Shown here: positions 42,472 to 50,753 of the stretch, one piece after another
How positions within the stretch are numbered: the first letter of the stretch is position 1
Layout of the letters: every line of letters begins with the position of its first letter
Assembly: GCA_038255255.1 (NCBI GenBank)
Contig: JBBSLL010000021.1
Location: forward strand, 1 to 54,676
Origin: JBBQNY01 sp038255255
Lineage (GTDB): Bacteria > Pseudomonadota > Gammaproteobacteria > Xanthomonadales > Ahniellaceae
Direction: 5' to 3'
Length of the DNA: 54,676 bases
Made by a program: the position numbers and the translations under genes
The notes under the pieces: model-generated
Told to the model about the DNA's origin: nothing
What the model saw: only the letters and a program-made list of their open reading frames with translations
Databases searched by the model: none

Positions 42472-43425
42472 ATGACCGCGCAGATTCCGACTCTCGATAT
42501 CCGCCGCTTCGATCCCGCCGCGGAGCCGTCGGAGCGCGCCCGCTTCGTCTCGGAGCTCGGCGCGGCCTACGAGGAATGGGGGTTTGCCGGCATTCGTGGC
42601 CACGGCATCGACCCGGCCCTGATCGAGGCGGCCTACGACGCGTCGGTGCGCTTCTTCGCTCTGGCGGACGCCACCAAGCGTCGCTACATCCTGCCGGGTT
42701 CGGGAGGAGCGCGTGGCTACACGCCATTCGGCGTCGAGACGGCGAAGGATTCCAAGTACCCGGACCTCAAGGAGTTCTGGCACGTGGGGCGCGAGCTGCC
42801 GGCAGGATCAAGGTACGCCGACGTCATGCCGCCGAACCTCTGGCCCGACGAGGTGCCCGGGATGCGCACGCACGCCTATGGCCTGTACGAAGCGCTCGAT
42901 GCGCTGGGCTCGCGCGTGCTCGCAGCACTGGCATTGCACATCGGATTGCCGGAGGACTATTTCGCGGACAAGACCAACTTTGGCAACTCGATCCTGCGCC
43001 CGATCCACTATCCGCCCATCACGCAGGAAGACGTCCCGAACGTTCGCGCCGGTGCGCACGAGGACATCAACTTCATCACGTTGCTGGTGGGCGCAAGCGC
43101 AGCCGGCCTCGAGGTGAAGTCGCGCCTGGGCGAGTGGGTGCCGTTCACTGCCGACGCCGACACGATCGTGGTGAACATCGGAGACATGCTGCAGCGCCTG
43201 ACCAATCACGTCTATCCGTCCACCACGCATCGGGTCGTCAATCCGCCGGGGGACGGCGCGCGCAGGCCACGGTATTCGACACCGTTCTTCCTGCATCCCA
43301 ATCCGGATTTCCTGATCGACGTGCTGCCATCGACGGTGTCGGCCGACAATCCAAGCCGCTACCCGCAACCGATCACCGCGCAGGACTATCTCGACGAGCG
43401 CCTGCGCGAGATCAAGCTCAAGTAG
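42472..43425 (+). CDS. 2-oxoglutarate/Fe(II)-type oxygenase, isopenicillin-N-synthase family
   Basis: The protein has 317 residues with a DIOX_N domain (about 5-125; IPTLDIRRFD and EEWGFAGIRGHGI) and a C-terminal 2OG-Fe(II) oxygenase domain. Iron ligands H196-x-D198 (GAHEDINFITLL) and H253 (TTHRV), and the R267-x-S269 cosubstrate motif (RYSTPFFLHP), are intact. Bacterial members of this family are often annotated as ethylene-forming or flavonol-synthase-like without proven substrates. ATG 42472 is 31 bases after glmM. The frame is open back to GTG 42427 inside the glmM 3' end, which is less likely. Probably co-transcribed with glmM. Substrate unknown. Confidence 0.88.
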   Translation: MTAQIPTLDIRRFDPAAEPSERARFVSELGAAYEEWGFAGIRGHGIDPALIEAAYDASVRFFALADATKRRYILPGSGGARGYTPFGVETAKDSKYPDLKEFWHVGRELPAGSRYADVMPPNLWPDEVPGMRTHAYGLYEALDALGSRVLAALALHIGLPEDYFADKTNFGNSILRPIHYPPITQEDVPNVRAGAHEDINFITLLVGASAAGLEVKSRLGEWVPFTADADTIVVNIGDMLQRLTNHVYPSTTHRVVNPPGDGARRPRYSTPFFLHPNPDFLIDVLPSTVSADNPSRYPQPITAQDYLDERLREIKLK

Positions 43426-43485
43426 GACCCGCGCTCACCGAATCCCCGAAATATGCAGGTCAGGTCGCGAAGCGGCCTGGCATTT

Positions 43486-44295
43486 TCAATCCACGTTGCG
43501 GTAGTTCCGCGATTGCCGGCGGATCACCGCGTCGGCCAGCGGCTGCGGCAGGTGCTTGAAGGCAGTCGTCAGTACGCGATTGACCGTGCCGGTGACGTGC
43601 CTTGAGCGTCCCCGTTCAACCGCTTCGATCCCTTCTTCGACCACGGCATCCGCGGTTTGCCACAGCCACGCCGGCATTCCGCCCATGCGCGGTCGCATGC
43701 CGTTGGCGTCGTGGAATTCCGTCCACGTGAAACCGGGACAGAGCGCGCAAACGTGGACGCCGGTGCCTGCAAGCTCGAGTGCGAGCGACTCGGAAAACCG
43801 GATCACGAAATTCTTGCTCGCCCCATAGAGCGTGTGTCCGGCGCTGCTCGGCACCAGGCCGGCGATCGAGGCGACATTGATCACGCGGCCGTGCTTGCGT
43901 GCACGCATTCCCGGCAGGAACCGATGGGTGAGCTCGCACACCGAAGTCACCATGACCTGCAGGAAATCCGCGTGCGTTTGCCAGTCGCGCGACAGGAAAC
44001 TGCCGGTCACGCCGTATCCCGCGTTGTTGACCAGTGTGTCGATGACCAGTCCGCGCCGCGCGACTTCGGCCTCGATGCGGGCAGGTGCGTCGCGGTCCGA
44101 CAAGTCGGCTTCGATCACCTCGCATCGAAGGGGTGCGAGCGAAAGCGCCAGCTCGCGCAACCGGTCGCCGCGCCGGGCCGTGAGAACCAGGACCTTTCCC
44201 CGCCTGGCGTAAGCTCTCGCGAACGCGGCGCCGATACCGGCCGAGGCGCCCGTGATCAACGCCGCAGTCGGCGCGTCTTGCGTTTTCTCTTGCAT
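43486..44295 (-). CDS. Short-chain dehydrogenase/reductase (SDR)
   Basis: This classical SDR has 269 residues. The NAD(P)-binding motif is TGASAGIG (15-22), followed by NNAGYG, with catalytic S143, Y157 and K161 (VASIAG, LYGASK). An R-R pair after the second strand (TARRGDRLRELA) favours NADPH. The C-terminal part resembles the SDR group acting on lipophilic or fatty substrates (DltE/YqjQ-like), but the substrate is open. Divergent from tpiA (61-base gap). Confidence 0.9.
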   Translation of the reverse strand: MQEKTQDAPTAALITGASAGIGAAFARAYARRGKVLVLTARRGDRLRELALSLAPLRCEVIEADLSDRDAPARIEAEVARRGLVIDTLVNNAGYGVTGSFLSRDWQTHADFLQVMVTSVCELTHRFLPGMRARKHGRVINVASIAGLVPSSAGHTLYGASKNFVIRFSESLALELAGTGVHVCALCPGFTWTEFHDANGMRPRMGGMPAWLWQTADAVVEEGIEAVERGRSRHVTGTVNRVLTTAFKHLPQPLADAVIRRQSRNYRNVD

Positions 44296-44356
44296 TGCCC
44301 GAGTTTAGAAGAACGACGGCGAACTTTACGCCCCTTACAAAACCCGGAGAGCGTGG

Positions 44357-45103
44357 ATGCGCCGCAAGATCGTGGCTGGCAACTGGAAGATGCACGGGGA
44401 CCGGGTCACTGCCCACGCCCTGGCTGAAGCTGTTTCCGCGTATTCCGGTGCGAAATGCGATATCGCGTTGCTTCCGCCGTTCGTGCACCTGTCGATGCTG
44501 ATCAGCGAGTTCGGTGGTGATGCGCTGCAGTTCGGCGCCCAGGACATCAGCCGGCACGCGACCGGGGCCTACACGGGCGAGATTTCCGGGAGCATGCTCT
44601 CGGACATCGGATGCCGCTACGCCCTCGTTGGCCACTCGGAGCGACGCCAGTACCACGCCGAGTCCGACGACCTCGTGGCAGCGAAGTTTCTCGCGGCGCT
44701 GGCAGTCAATCTCCAGCCGATCCTGTGTGTAGGGGAAACGCTCGAGCAGCGCGAGTCGGGCGGCACCGAGGGGCTTTTGTCGAGGCAACTCGAAGCCGTG
44801 ATCGCCGCCGCGGGAGTCGATTCCTTCGCAAGGGCGGTATTGGCCTACGAGCCGGTCTGGGCGATCGGCACGGGTCGGACCGCTTCGCCGCAGCAGGCCC
44901 AGGACGCGCATGCGTTCCTGCGTAGCGTGCTTGCCCGGCACGATGCTAAACTCGCCGGCTCGCTGCGGATCCTCTACGGTGGCAGCGTAAAACCGGGTAA
45001 CGCGCAGCAGCTTTTCACGCAGCCCGACATCGATGGTGGTCTCATCGGTGGTGCCTCACTCGTCGCGGAGGATTTCCTCGCGATCTGCAAAGCGGCGTCC
45101 TGA
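44357..45103 (+). CDS. tpiA: Triosephosphate isomerase
   Basis: This TIM-barrel enzyme of 248 residues interconverts dihydroxyacetone phosphate and glyceraldehyde-3-phosphate. The active-site residues are K11 (GNWKM), H93 (VGHSERR) and E165 (AYEPVWAIGTG). The flexible loop 6 and the phosphate loop YGGSVKPGN are present. GGAGAG precedes the ATG. It is followed by secG at 33 bases, a common arrangement in gammaproteobacteria. Confidence 0.97.
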   Translation: MRRKIVAGNWKMHGDRVTAHALAEAVSAYSGAKCDIALLPPFVHLSMLISEFGGDALQFGAQDISRHATGAYTGEISGSMLSDIGCRYALVGHSERRQYHAESDDLVAAKFLAALAVNLQPILCVGETLEQRESGGTEGLLSRQLEAVIAAAGVDSFARAVLAYEPVWAIGTGRTASPQQAQDAHAFLRSVLARHDAKLAGSLRILYGGSVKPGNAQQLFTQPDIDGGLIGGASLVAEDFLAICKAAS

Positions 45104-45136
45104 TCCGCAGTCGATCGGGCCCCATCTGGAATCGAA

Positions 45137-45625
45137 ATGCTGAATGTCCTGAACATTGTGTATGTCCTGGTGGCGATCGCCATGACCGCTTTCATCCTGC
45201 TGCAACGGGGCGCGGGCGCAACCGCAGGTGCCAGTTTCGGCGCCGGCGCTTCCGCCACGGTGTTCGGCTCGCGCGGCGCGAGCTCGTTCCTGACGCGTTC
45301 TACCGCAGTGCTTGCGACGACGTTTTTCGTGCTGACGCTGGGCATGGGAATTTACGTATCCCGCGGTGCCGGCATCGCGCAGGAGGTCGACCTCGGCGTC
45401 ATGGGGCAAACCAGTAGCACGCAGACGCCCGCCAAGCCGACGCCCGCGTCCGACGTTCCCCAGGCTCCCGCGGGTGCTCCAGGGATCGTCTCTCCGGTCA
45501 CGACCGCTCCCTCAGCCGGCACCTTGACCGTCGACCCGTCGGTTCCGGTGGCGACGGTACCTGTGCCGACCGCGACCGACGTTCCGGCGGCTCCCGCGCA
45601 GACGGACGACAAGCCGGCACGATAG
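45137..45625 (+). CDS. secG: Preprotein translocase subunit SecG
   Basis: SecG is the membrane component that helps the SecYEG channel. Two helices (VLNIVYVLVAIAMTAFILLQ and LATTFFVLTLGMGIYV) flank the conserved loop RGAGATAGASFGAGASATVF, then FGSRG. The protein is 162 residues, longer than E. coli SecG (110), because of a proline/alanine/threonine-rich C-terminal tail (about 95-162) that looks disordered. Confidence 0.95.
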   Translation: MLNVLNIVYVLVAIAMTAFILLQRGAGATAGASFGAGASATVFGSRGASSFLTRSTAVLATTFFVLTLGMGIYVSRGAGIAQEVDLGVMGQTSSTQTPAKPTPASDVPQAPAGAPGIVSPVTTAPSAGTLTVDPSVPVATVPVPTATDVPAAPAQTDDKPAR

Positions 45626-45640
45626 ACTCGCGAAAAATCC

Positions 45641-45670
45641 AGGCCGACGGCAGCAGATCGCCGTCGGCCT
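45641..45670 (+). terminator. Hairpin after secG
   Basis: An 11-bp stem (AGGCCGACGGC / GCCGTCGGCCT) has an 8-base loop, 16 bases after the secG stop and 13 bases before tRNA-Leu. It lacks a T-tract, so it may be a weak terminator or a processing signal. Confidence 0.6.
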
Positions 45671-45682
45671 CTCCGTATCAAA

Positions 45683-45767
45683 GCCCAGGTGGCGAAATTG
45701 GTAGACGCACTACCTTGAGGTGGTAGCGACGAAAGTTGTGGAGGTTCGAGTCCTCTCCTGGGCACCA
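45683..45767 (+). tRNA. tRNA-Leu (anticodon GAG)
   Basis: An 85-nt class II cloverleaf has encoded CCA. The acceptor is GCCCAGG/CCTGGGC, the anticodon stem CTACC/GGTAG with loop TTGAGGT, and the T-arm GGAGG-TTCGAGT-CCTCT. It reads CUC/CUU. It sits between secG and nuoA, as in several gammaproteobacteria. Confidence 0.96.
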
Positions 45768-45993
45768 ATCCGGAAGGCGTCATGGCGCCTTCCTTGTTTC
45801 AGGCGACTGGCGATCCCGATTCACGAGGGATCGCGAAGCGCGGAAATGCAGTACGAAGGGCCGTCGCGCGAGCGATGTACCCGCGGTCAGGCGGGACCGT
45901 CCTGAGCCTCTCGAGGGCCCCGGATGGCGCGGTGGAATCAGATTTCTCTTATCGGCGTAGCCACGCCGGCGGCCCAGGGTTACGGAACGAGCG

Positions 45994-46353
45994 ATGGACC
46001 TGTCGCAATACCTGCCGGTGTTGCTGTTCCTCGCGGTGGCGACCGTCATCGCCGTGGCGCTGCTCGCGCTCGGCTCGGTTCTGGGTCCCAAGAGCCCCGG
46101 CGCCGACAAGATGTCGCCCTACGAATGCGGTTTCGAGGCATTCGAGGACGCGCGCATGCAGTTCGACGTGCGCTATTACCTGTTCGCGATCCTGTTCATC
46201 GTGTTCGACCTCGAGATCGCCTTCCTGGTGCCCTGGGCAGTGGTGTTCACCAAGATCGGCGTGCTCGCCCTGATCGAAGTCGCGATGTTCCTCGTGCTGC
46301 TCCTCATCGGTTTCGTGTACGCGTGGAAGAAGGGCGCGCTCGAATGGGAGTGA
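45994..46353 (+). CDS. nuoA: NADH-quinone oxidoreductase subunit A
   Basis: This three-helix membrane subunit of complex I has 119 residues. The conserved loop DKMSPYECGFEAFEDARMQF and the helix FAILFIVFDLEIAFLVPWA are diagnostic. It is the first gene of the nuo operon. The 226 bp between tRNA-Leu and nuoA probably hold its promoter, but I could not assign boxes. Confidence 0.96.
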   Translation: MDLSQYLPVLLFLAVATVIAVALLALGSVLGPKSPGADKMSPYECGFEAFEDARMQFDVRYYLFAILFIVFDLEIAFLVPWAVVFTKIGVLALIEVAMFLVLLLIGFVYAWKKGALEWE

Positions 46354-46904
46354 TCGATCGCGTCAGCGGCGTGATGCACAACCCCGTGCCGATCGGGCAG
46401 GTTGACGACATCCTGCGGCCGGCAGGCGACAATCCACTGCTGGAAAAGGGTTTCGGGGTCACTTCCGTCGATGCGCTGGTGAACTGGGCGCGCACGGGCT
46501 CCATGTGGCCCATGACGTTCGGCCTCGCGTGCTGTGCGGTCGAGATGATGCATGCCGGCGCTGCGCGCCTCGACCTCGACCGCTATGGCGTCGTCTTCCG
46601 CCCGAGTCCGCGGCAGTCCGACGTGATGATCGTCGCGGGAACCCTGGTGAACAAGATGGCGCCGGCATTGCGCCGCGTCTACGACCAGATGCCCGATCCC
46701 AAGTGGGTGATCTCGATGGGCAGCTGCGCCAACGGTGGCGGCTATTACCACTACTCCTACGCGGTGGTGCGTGGGTGCGACCGCATCGTGCCGGTCGATA
46801 TCTACGTGCCGGGCTGTCCGCCGACCGCGGAAGCCCTGATCTACGGCATCCTGCAGCTGCAGAAGAAGATCCGCCGCACCAGCACCGTCGGGCGCAAGGC
46901 ATGA
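46344..46904 (+). CDS. nuoB: NADH-quinone oxidoreductase subunit B (cluster N2)
   Basis: The 186-residue subunit carries terminal 4Fe-4S cluster N2. Ligands are the tandem C63-C64 (GLACCAVEMMHAG), C128 (SMGSCANGGGYY) and C158 (YVPGCPPTAEAL). ATG 46344 lies 10 bases inside nuoA, and the stop overlaps the nuoC ATG. Confidence 0.97.
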   Translation: MGVIDRVSGVMHNPVPIGQVDDILRPAGDNPLLEKGFGVTSVDALVNWARTGSMWPMTFGLACCAVEMMHAGAARLDLDRYGVVFRPSPRQSDVMIVAGTLVNKMAPALRRVYDQMPDPKWVISMGSCANGGGYYHYSYAVVRGCDRIVPVDIYVPGCPPTAEALIYGILQLQKKIRRTSTVGRKA

Positions 46905-47629
46905 CTGCGGTCGAGTCGCTCCTGCTGTCGGTGCAGCAGCGGTTGGGAGACCGCGTGCTCGGCTCCCATGACGCGCTGGGCCAGGCCACGATCGAAGTCG
47001 CGCCGGAGCACTGGATGGAGACCGCGCAGGTGTTGCGCGACGATCCCGCGTTTGCGTTCGAGCAACTGGTCGATCTGTGCGGGGTCGATTACCTCGGCAT
47101 CGGCGTCGACGAGTGGGACACGGTCGAGGTGACGCACGAAGGGTTTTCCCGCGGAGTGGAAGGACGGGCGGGTCCGGGTCGATTTGCATGGGCGGACCGG
47201 CCGAGAGACGTAGCCGAATCAGGGCGCTTTGCAGTGGTCGTGCACCTGCTCTCGGTCACCCACAACTGGCGAATTCGTTTGAGGGCCCGGTGTTCGGACT
47301 CGGCGGCTCCGATCATCTCCTCGCTGACCGGGATCTGGCGTGGCTCGAACTGGTTCGAGCGCGAGGCCTTCGATCTTTACGGCATCGTGTTCGAAGGCCA
47401 TCCGGACTTGCGACGGATTCTCACGGACTACGGTTTCATCGGTCATCCGTTTCGCAAGGATTTTCCGCTGATCGGCAACGTCGAGGTCCGCTACGACCCC
47501 GAGAAGCAGCGCGTCGTATACGAGCCGGTGTCCATCGTGCCCCGCGTGCTGGTGCCGCGCGTCATTCGCGACGACTCGCGCTACGAGCAGGCGCGCGCCG
47601 AAGCGGCTGGCGACGGGGGAACGGCGTGA
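46901..47629 (+). CDS. nuoC: NADH-quinone oxidoreductase subunit C
   Basis: The 242-residue 30-kDa subunit of the peripheral arm has the signature WFEREAFDLYGIVFEGHPDL, then RRILTDYGFIGHPFRKDFPL. NuoC and NuoD are separate, unlike the fused E. coli NuoCD. An insertion rich in G and R (about residues 75-105) lies before VVVHLLSVTHNWRIR. The ATG overlaps the nuoB stop (ATGA). Confidence 0.95.
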   Translation: MTAVESLLLSVQQRLGDRVLGSHDALGQATIEVAPEHWMETAQVLRDDPAFAFEQLVDLCGVDYLGIGVDEWDTVEVTHEGFSRGVEGRAGPGRFAWADRPRDVAESGRFAVVVHLLSVTHNWRIRLRARCSDSAAPIISSLTGIWRGSNWFEREAFDLYGIVFEGHPDLRRILTDYGFIGHPFRKDFPLIGNVEVRYDPEKQRVVYEPVSIVPRVLVPRVIRDDSRYEQARAEAAGDGGTA

Positions 47630-48888
47630 GCGACCTCGCCGAAATCCGCAACTACACGATGAACTTCGGCCCGCAGCATCCGGCGGCCCATGGCGTGCTG
47701 CGCCTGGTCCTCGAAATGGATGGCGAGACCATCGTACGCGCCGATCCGCACATCGGGCTGCTGCATCGGGGAACCGAGAAGCTCGCCGAATCCAAGCCGT
47801 ATAACCAGTCCATCGGCTACATGGATCGACTGGACTACGTGTCGATGATGTGCAACGAGCACGCCTACGTTCGCGCCATCGAGCAGTTGATGGGTATCGA
47901 GCCAACCCTGCGCGCGCAGTGGATCCGGACGCTGTTCGACGAGATCACGCGCATCCTCAATCACCTGATGTGGATCGGGTCCAACGGGCTCGACCTTGGC
48001 GCCATGACGGTGTTCCTCTACGCATTCCGCGAGCGCGAAGAGCTCATGGACTGCTACGAGGCGGTCAGTGGCGCGCGCATGCACGCGACCTATTACCGCC
48101 CGGGTGGCGTCTACCGCGACCTCCCGGATCGCATGCCCCAGTACCGCGAGTCGCCGTGGCGCAAGGGCAACGAACTCAAGCGCATCAATGCGTGGCGCGA
48201 AGGCTCGATGCTCGATTTCCTCGATGCGTTCTGCGCCGACTTCCCGGCGCGGGTCGACGAGTACGAGACGCTGCTGACCGACAACCGCATCTGGAAGCAA
48301 CGCACCGTCGGGATCGGCGTCGTGTCGCCCGAACAGGCGCTGGCCTGGGGGATGACGGGGCCGATGCTGCGCGGTTCAGGCCTTGCCTGGGACCTTCGCA
48401 AGCAGCAACCCTATGCGATGTACCACGCCGTCGACTTCGATATTCCGGTGGGGGCAACCGGCGACTGCTACGACCGATACCTCGTGCGGGTCGAGGAGAT
48501 GCGGCAGTCCAACCGCATCATCAGGCAGTGCGTGGATGCGCTGCGCGCGACTCCGGGCCCCGTGATGATCGACAATTTCAAGGTGGCGCCACCCGCGCGC
48601 ACCGAGATGAAAGACGACATGGAAGCGCTCATCCATCACTTCAAGCTGTTCACGGAGGGCTACTGCGTGCCGGCCGGCGAGACCTATGCGGCGGTCGAGG
48701 CTCCCAAGGGGGAGTTCGGTGCCTACGTCATCTCCGACGGCGCCAACAAGCCTTTCCGGGTCAAGCTGCGCGCACCCGGATTCGCGCACCTGTCTTCGAT
48801 CGACGAGATCGTGCGCGGCCACATGCTGGCCGACGTGGTGGCCATGATCGGTACGTATGACGTCGTCTTTGGCGAGATCGACCGATGA
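47626..48888 (+). CDS. nuoD: NADH-quinone oxidoreductase subunit D
   Basis: The 420-residue 49-kDa subunit lines the quinone site. Segments NFGPQHPAAHGVLRL, HIGLLHRGTEKL and SSIDEIVRGHMLADVVAMIG, and an aspartate-containing C-terminus (VVFGEIDR), are typical. The start is GTG 47626, overlapping the nuoC stop (GTGA), and gives MSDLAEIRNYTMNFGPQH. Confidence 0.97.
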   Translation: MSDLAEIRNYTMNFGPQHPAAHGVLRLVLEMDGETIVRADPHIGLLHRGTEKLAESKPYNQSIGYMDRLDYVSMMCNEHAYVRAIEQLMGIEPTLRAQWIRTLFDEITRILNHLMWIGSNGLDLGAMTVFLYAFREREELMDCYEAVSGARMHATYYRPGGVYRDLPDRMPQYRESPWRKGNELKRINAWREGSMLDFLDAFCADFPARVDEYETLLTDNRIWKQRTVGIGVVSPEQALAWGMTGPMLRGSGLAWDLRKQQPYAMYHAVDFDIPVGATGDCYDRYLVRVEEMRQSNRIIRQCVDALRATPGPVMIDNFKVAPPARTEMKDDMEALIHHFKLFTEGYCVPAGETYAAVEAPKGEFGAYVISDGANKPFRVKLRAPGFAHLSSIDEIVRGHMLADVVAMIGTYDVVFGEIDR

Positions 48889-49412
48889 GGGCGACCGGCA
48901 ACTTCGAGGCCGTGCGCGACATCGATCCGCTGGTGGCGCTCAGCGACGCCACGCGGGCGCACATCGACCACTGGCTGGCCAAGTTTCCCGTCGACCGTCG
49001 CCGCAGCGCATTGCTGCAGGGGCTGATGGCGGCACAGGAGCAGAACGGGGGCCACCTGACCGACGCCTCGATGGCCGCGGTCGCGAAGTATCTCGGCGTG
49101 CCGCCCGTCTGGGCATACGAGGTTGCGACGTTCTATTCGATGTTCGACCTCGAGCCCGTTGGCCGGCACAAGGTGGCGATCTGCACCAACATCTCCTGCT
49201 GGCTCAACGGTGCCCAGGACATCGTGCGGCACTGCGAGCGGAAACTCGGCATCCGGCTGGGCCAGAGCACGCCTGACGGCCGCATCTACCTCAAGGTCGA
49301 GGAGGAATGCCTTGCGGCGTGCTCCGCGGCGCCGATGATGGTCGTCGACGGCCACTACCACGAGCGCCTGACGTCCGAATCGGTCGACGCGCTGCTCGAT
49401 GGGCTGCGCTGA
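48885..49412 (+). CDS. nuoE: NADH-quinone oxidoreductase subunit E
   Basis: The 175-residue 24-kDa subunit carries 2Fe-2S cluster N1a. Ligands are C100 and C105 (CTNISC) and C142 and C146 (EECLAACSAAP). VWAYEVATFYSMFDLEPVG is the family signature. It overlaps nuoD by 4 bases. Confidence 0.96.
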   Translation: MRATGNFEAVRDIDPLVALSDATRAHIDHWLAKFPVDRRRSALLQGLMAAQEQNGGHLTDASMAAVAKYLGVPPVWAYEVATFYSMFDLEPVGRHKVAICTNISCWLNGAQDIVRHCERKLGIRLGQSTPDGRIYLKVEEECLAACSAAPMMVVDGHYHERLTSESVDALLDGLR

Positions 49413-49421
49413 GATGCCCGC

Positions 49422-50753
49422 ATGAATTACGGACCAGTCCCCGAAGCCCACAACGTGTGCTTCACGACGCTGCATTTCGCGGAGCCGTGGAGCTACGACA
49501 GCTACCTCAAGTCCGGTGGCTACCAGGCCTGGCGGAAGATCCTCGCCGAGAAAACCGCAACGGCGGATGTGATCGAGCAGATCAAGGCCTCGAACCTTCG
49601 TGGGCGCGGTGGCGCGGGCTTTCCGGCAGGGCTCAAGTGGAGCTTCATGCCCAAGGGAACCATCACCCAGAAATACGTCCTGTGCAACTCCGACGAATCG
49701 GAACCCGGAACCTGCAAGGACCGCGACATCCTGCGCTACAACCCGCATGCGGTCATCGAGGGCATGGCGATCGCCTGCTACGCGATGGGTGCGACCGTGG
49801 CCTACAACTATCTTCGCGGTGAGTTCCACCACGAACCTTTCGAACGCTTCGAGCACGCGCTGCGCGAGGCGTACGAAAAGGGCTGGCTGGGTCGTGACAT
49901 CCAGGGCTCGGGCGTGGACGTCGAAATCCATACCGTGCTGGGTGCGGGCGCCTACATCTGTGGCGAAGAAACCGCGTTGATGGAGTCGCTCGAGGGCAAG
50001 AAGGGACAGCCGCGATTCAAGCCGCCGTTCCCGGCGAACTTCGGCCTGTACGGCAAGCCGACCACCATCAACAACACCGAGACCTTCGCTTCCGTGCCGG
50101 CGATCATGCGCAATGGCGCCGAGTGGTTCCTCGGGCTCGGCAAACCCAACAATGGTGGCCCGAAGATCTTTTCGGTATCGGGTCATGTCGCGAAGCCGGG
50201 CAACTTCGAGATTCGCCTCGGCACTCCGTTCAAGGATCTGCTCGAGATGGCGGGTGGCATGCGCGAGGGCCGCACGCTCAAGGCCGTCATTCCAGGCGGC
50301 TCGTCGATGCCGGTGCTGCCGGCGGAGATCATGCTGGGCCTGACCATGGACTACGACGCCTTGCAGAAGGCGGGCTCTGGACTCGGCTCGGGCGCCGTCA
50401 TCGTGATGGACGACACAACCTGCATGGTGCGCGCCTGCCATCGCATTGCGCGCTTCTACATGGCCGAGTCCTGCGGGCAGTGCACGCCGTGCCGGGAAGG
50501 AACGGGCTGGATGTACCGCCTCCTGACCCGCATCGTCGAGGGCAACGCGGTGCTCGAGGACCTCGCGATGCTCAAGCGCGCTGCCGGCCAGATCGAGGGC
50601 CACACGATCTGCGCGTTCGGCGAGGCCGCCGCGTGGCCGGTCCAGGGTTTCCTGCGCCACTACTGGAACGAATTCGAGTACGCGATCGTCAACAGACGCT
50701 TCCTGGTCGACGATGAACTCACCGGCAACCATGTCGAACGGGTGGCTGCATGA
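49422..50753 (+). CDS. nuoF: NADH-quinone oxidoreductase subunit F
   Basis: The 443-residue 51-kDa subunit binds NADH, FMN and 4Fe-4S cluster N3. The NADH/FMN motif GRGGAGFPAGLKW is at 61-73, a second glycine-rich segment is GAGAYICGEETALMESLEG, and the cluster ligands are in ESCGQCTPCREGT plus a later cysteine (HTICAFGEA). It is separated from nuoE by 9 bases, the only nuo junction here without overlap. Confidence 0.97.
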   Translation: MNYGPVPEAHNVCFTTLHFAEPWSYDSYLKSGGYQAWRKILAEKTATADVIEQIKASNLRGRGGAGFPAGLKWSFMPKGTITQKYVLCNSDESEPGTCKDRDILRYNPHAVIEGMAIACYAMGATVAYNYLRGEFHHEPFERFEHALREAYEKGWLGRDIQGSGVDVEIHTVLGAGAYICGEETALMESLEGKKGQPRFKPPFPANFGLYGKPTTINNTETFASVPAIMRNGAEWFLGLGKPNNGGPKIFSVSGHVAKPGNFEIRLGTPFKDLLEMAGGMREGRTLKAVIPGGSSMPVLPAEIMLGLTMDYDALQKAGSGLGSGAVIVMDDTTCMVRACHRIARFYMAESCGQCTPCREGTGWMYRLLTRIVEGNAVLEDLAMLKRAAGQIEGHTICAFGEAAAWPVQGFLRHYWNEFEYAIVNRRFLVDDELTGNHVERVAA

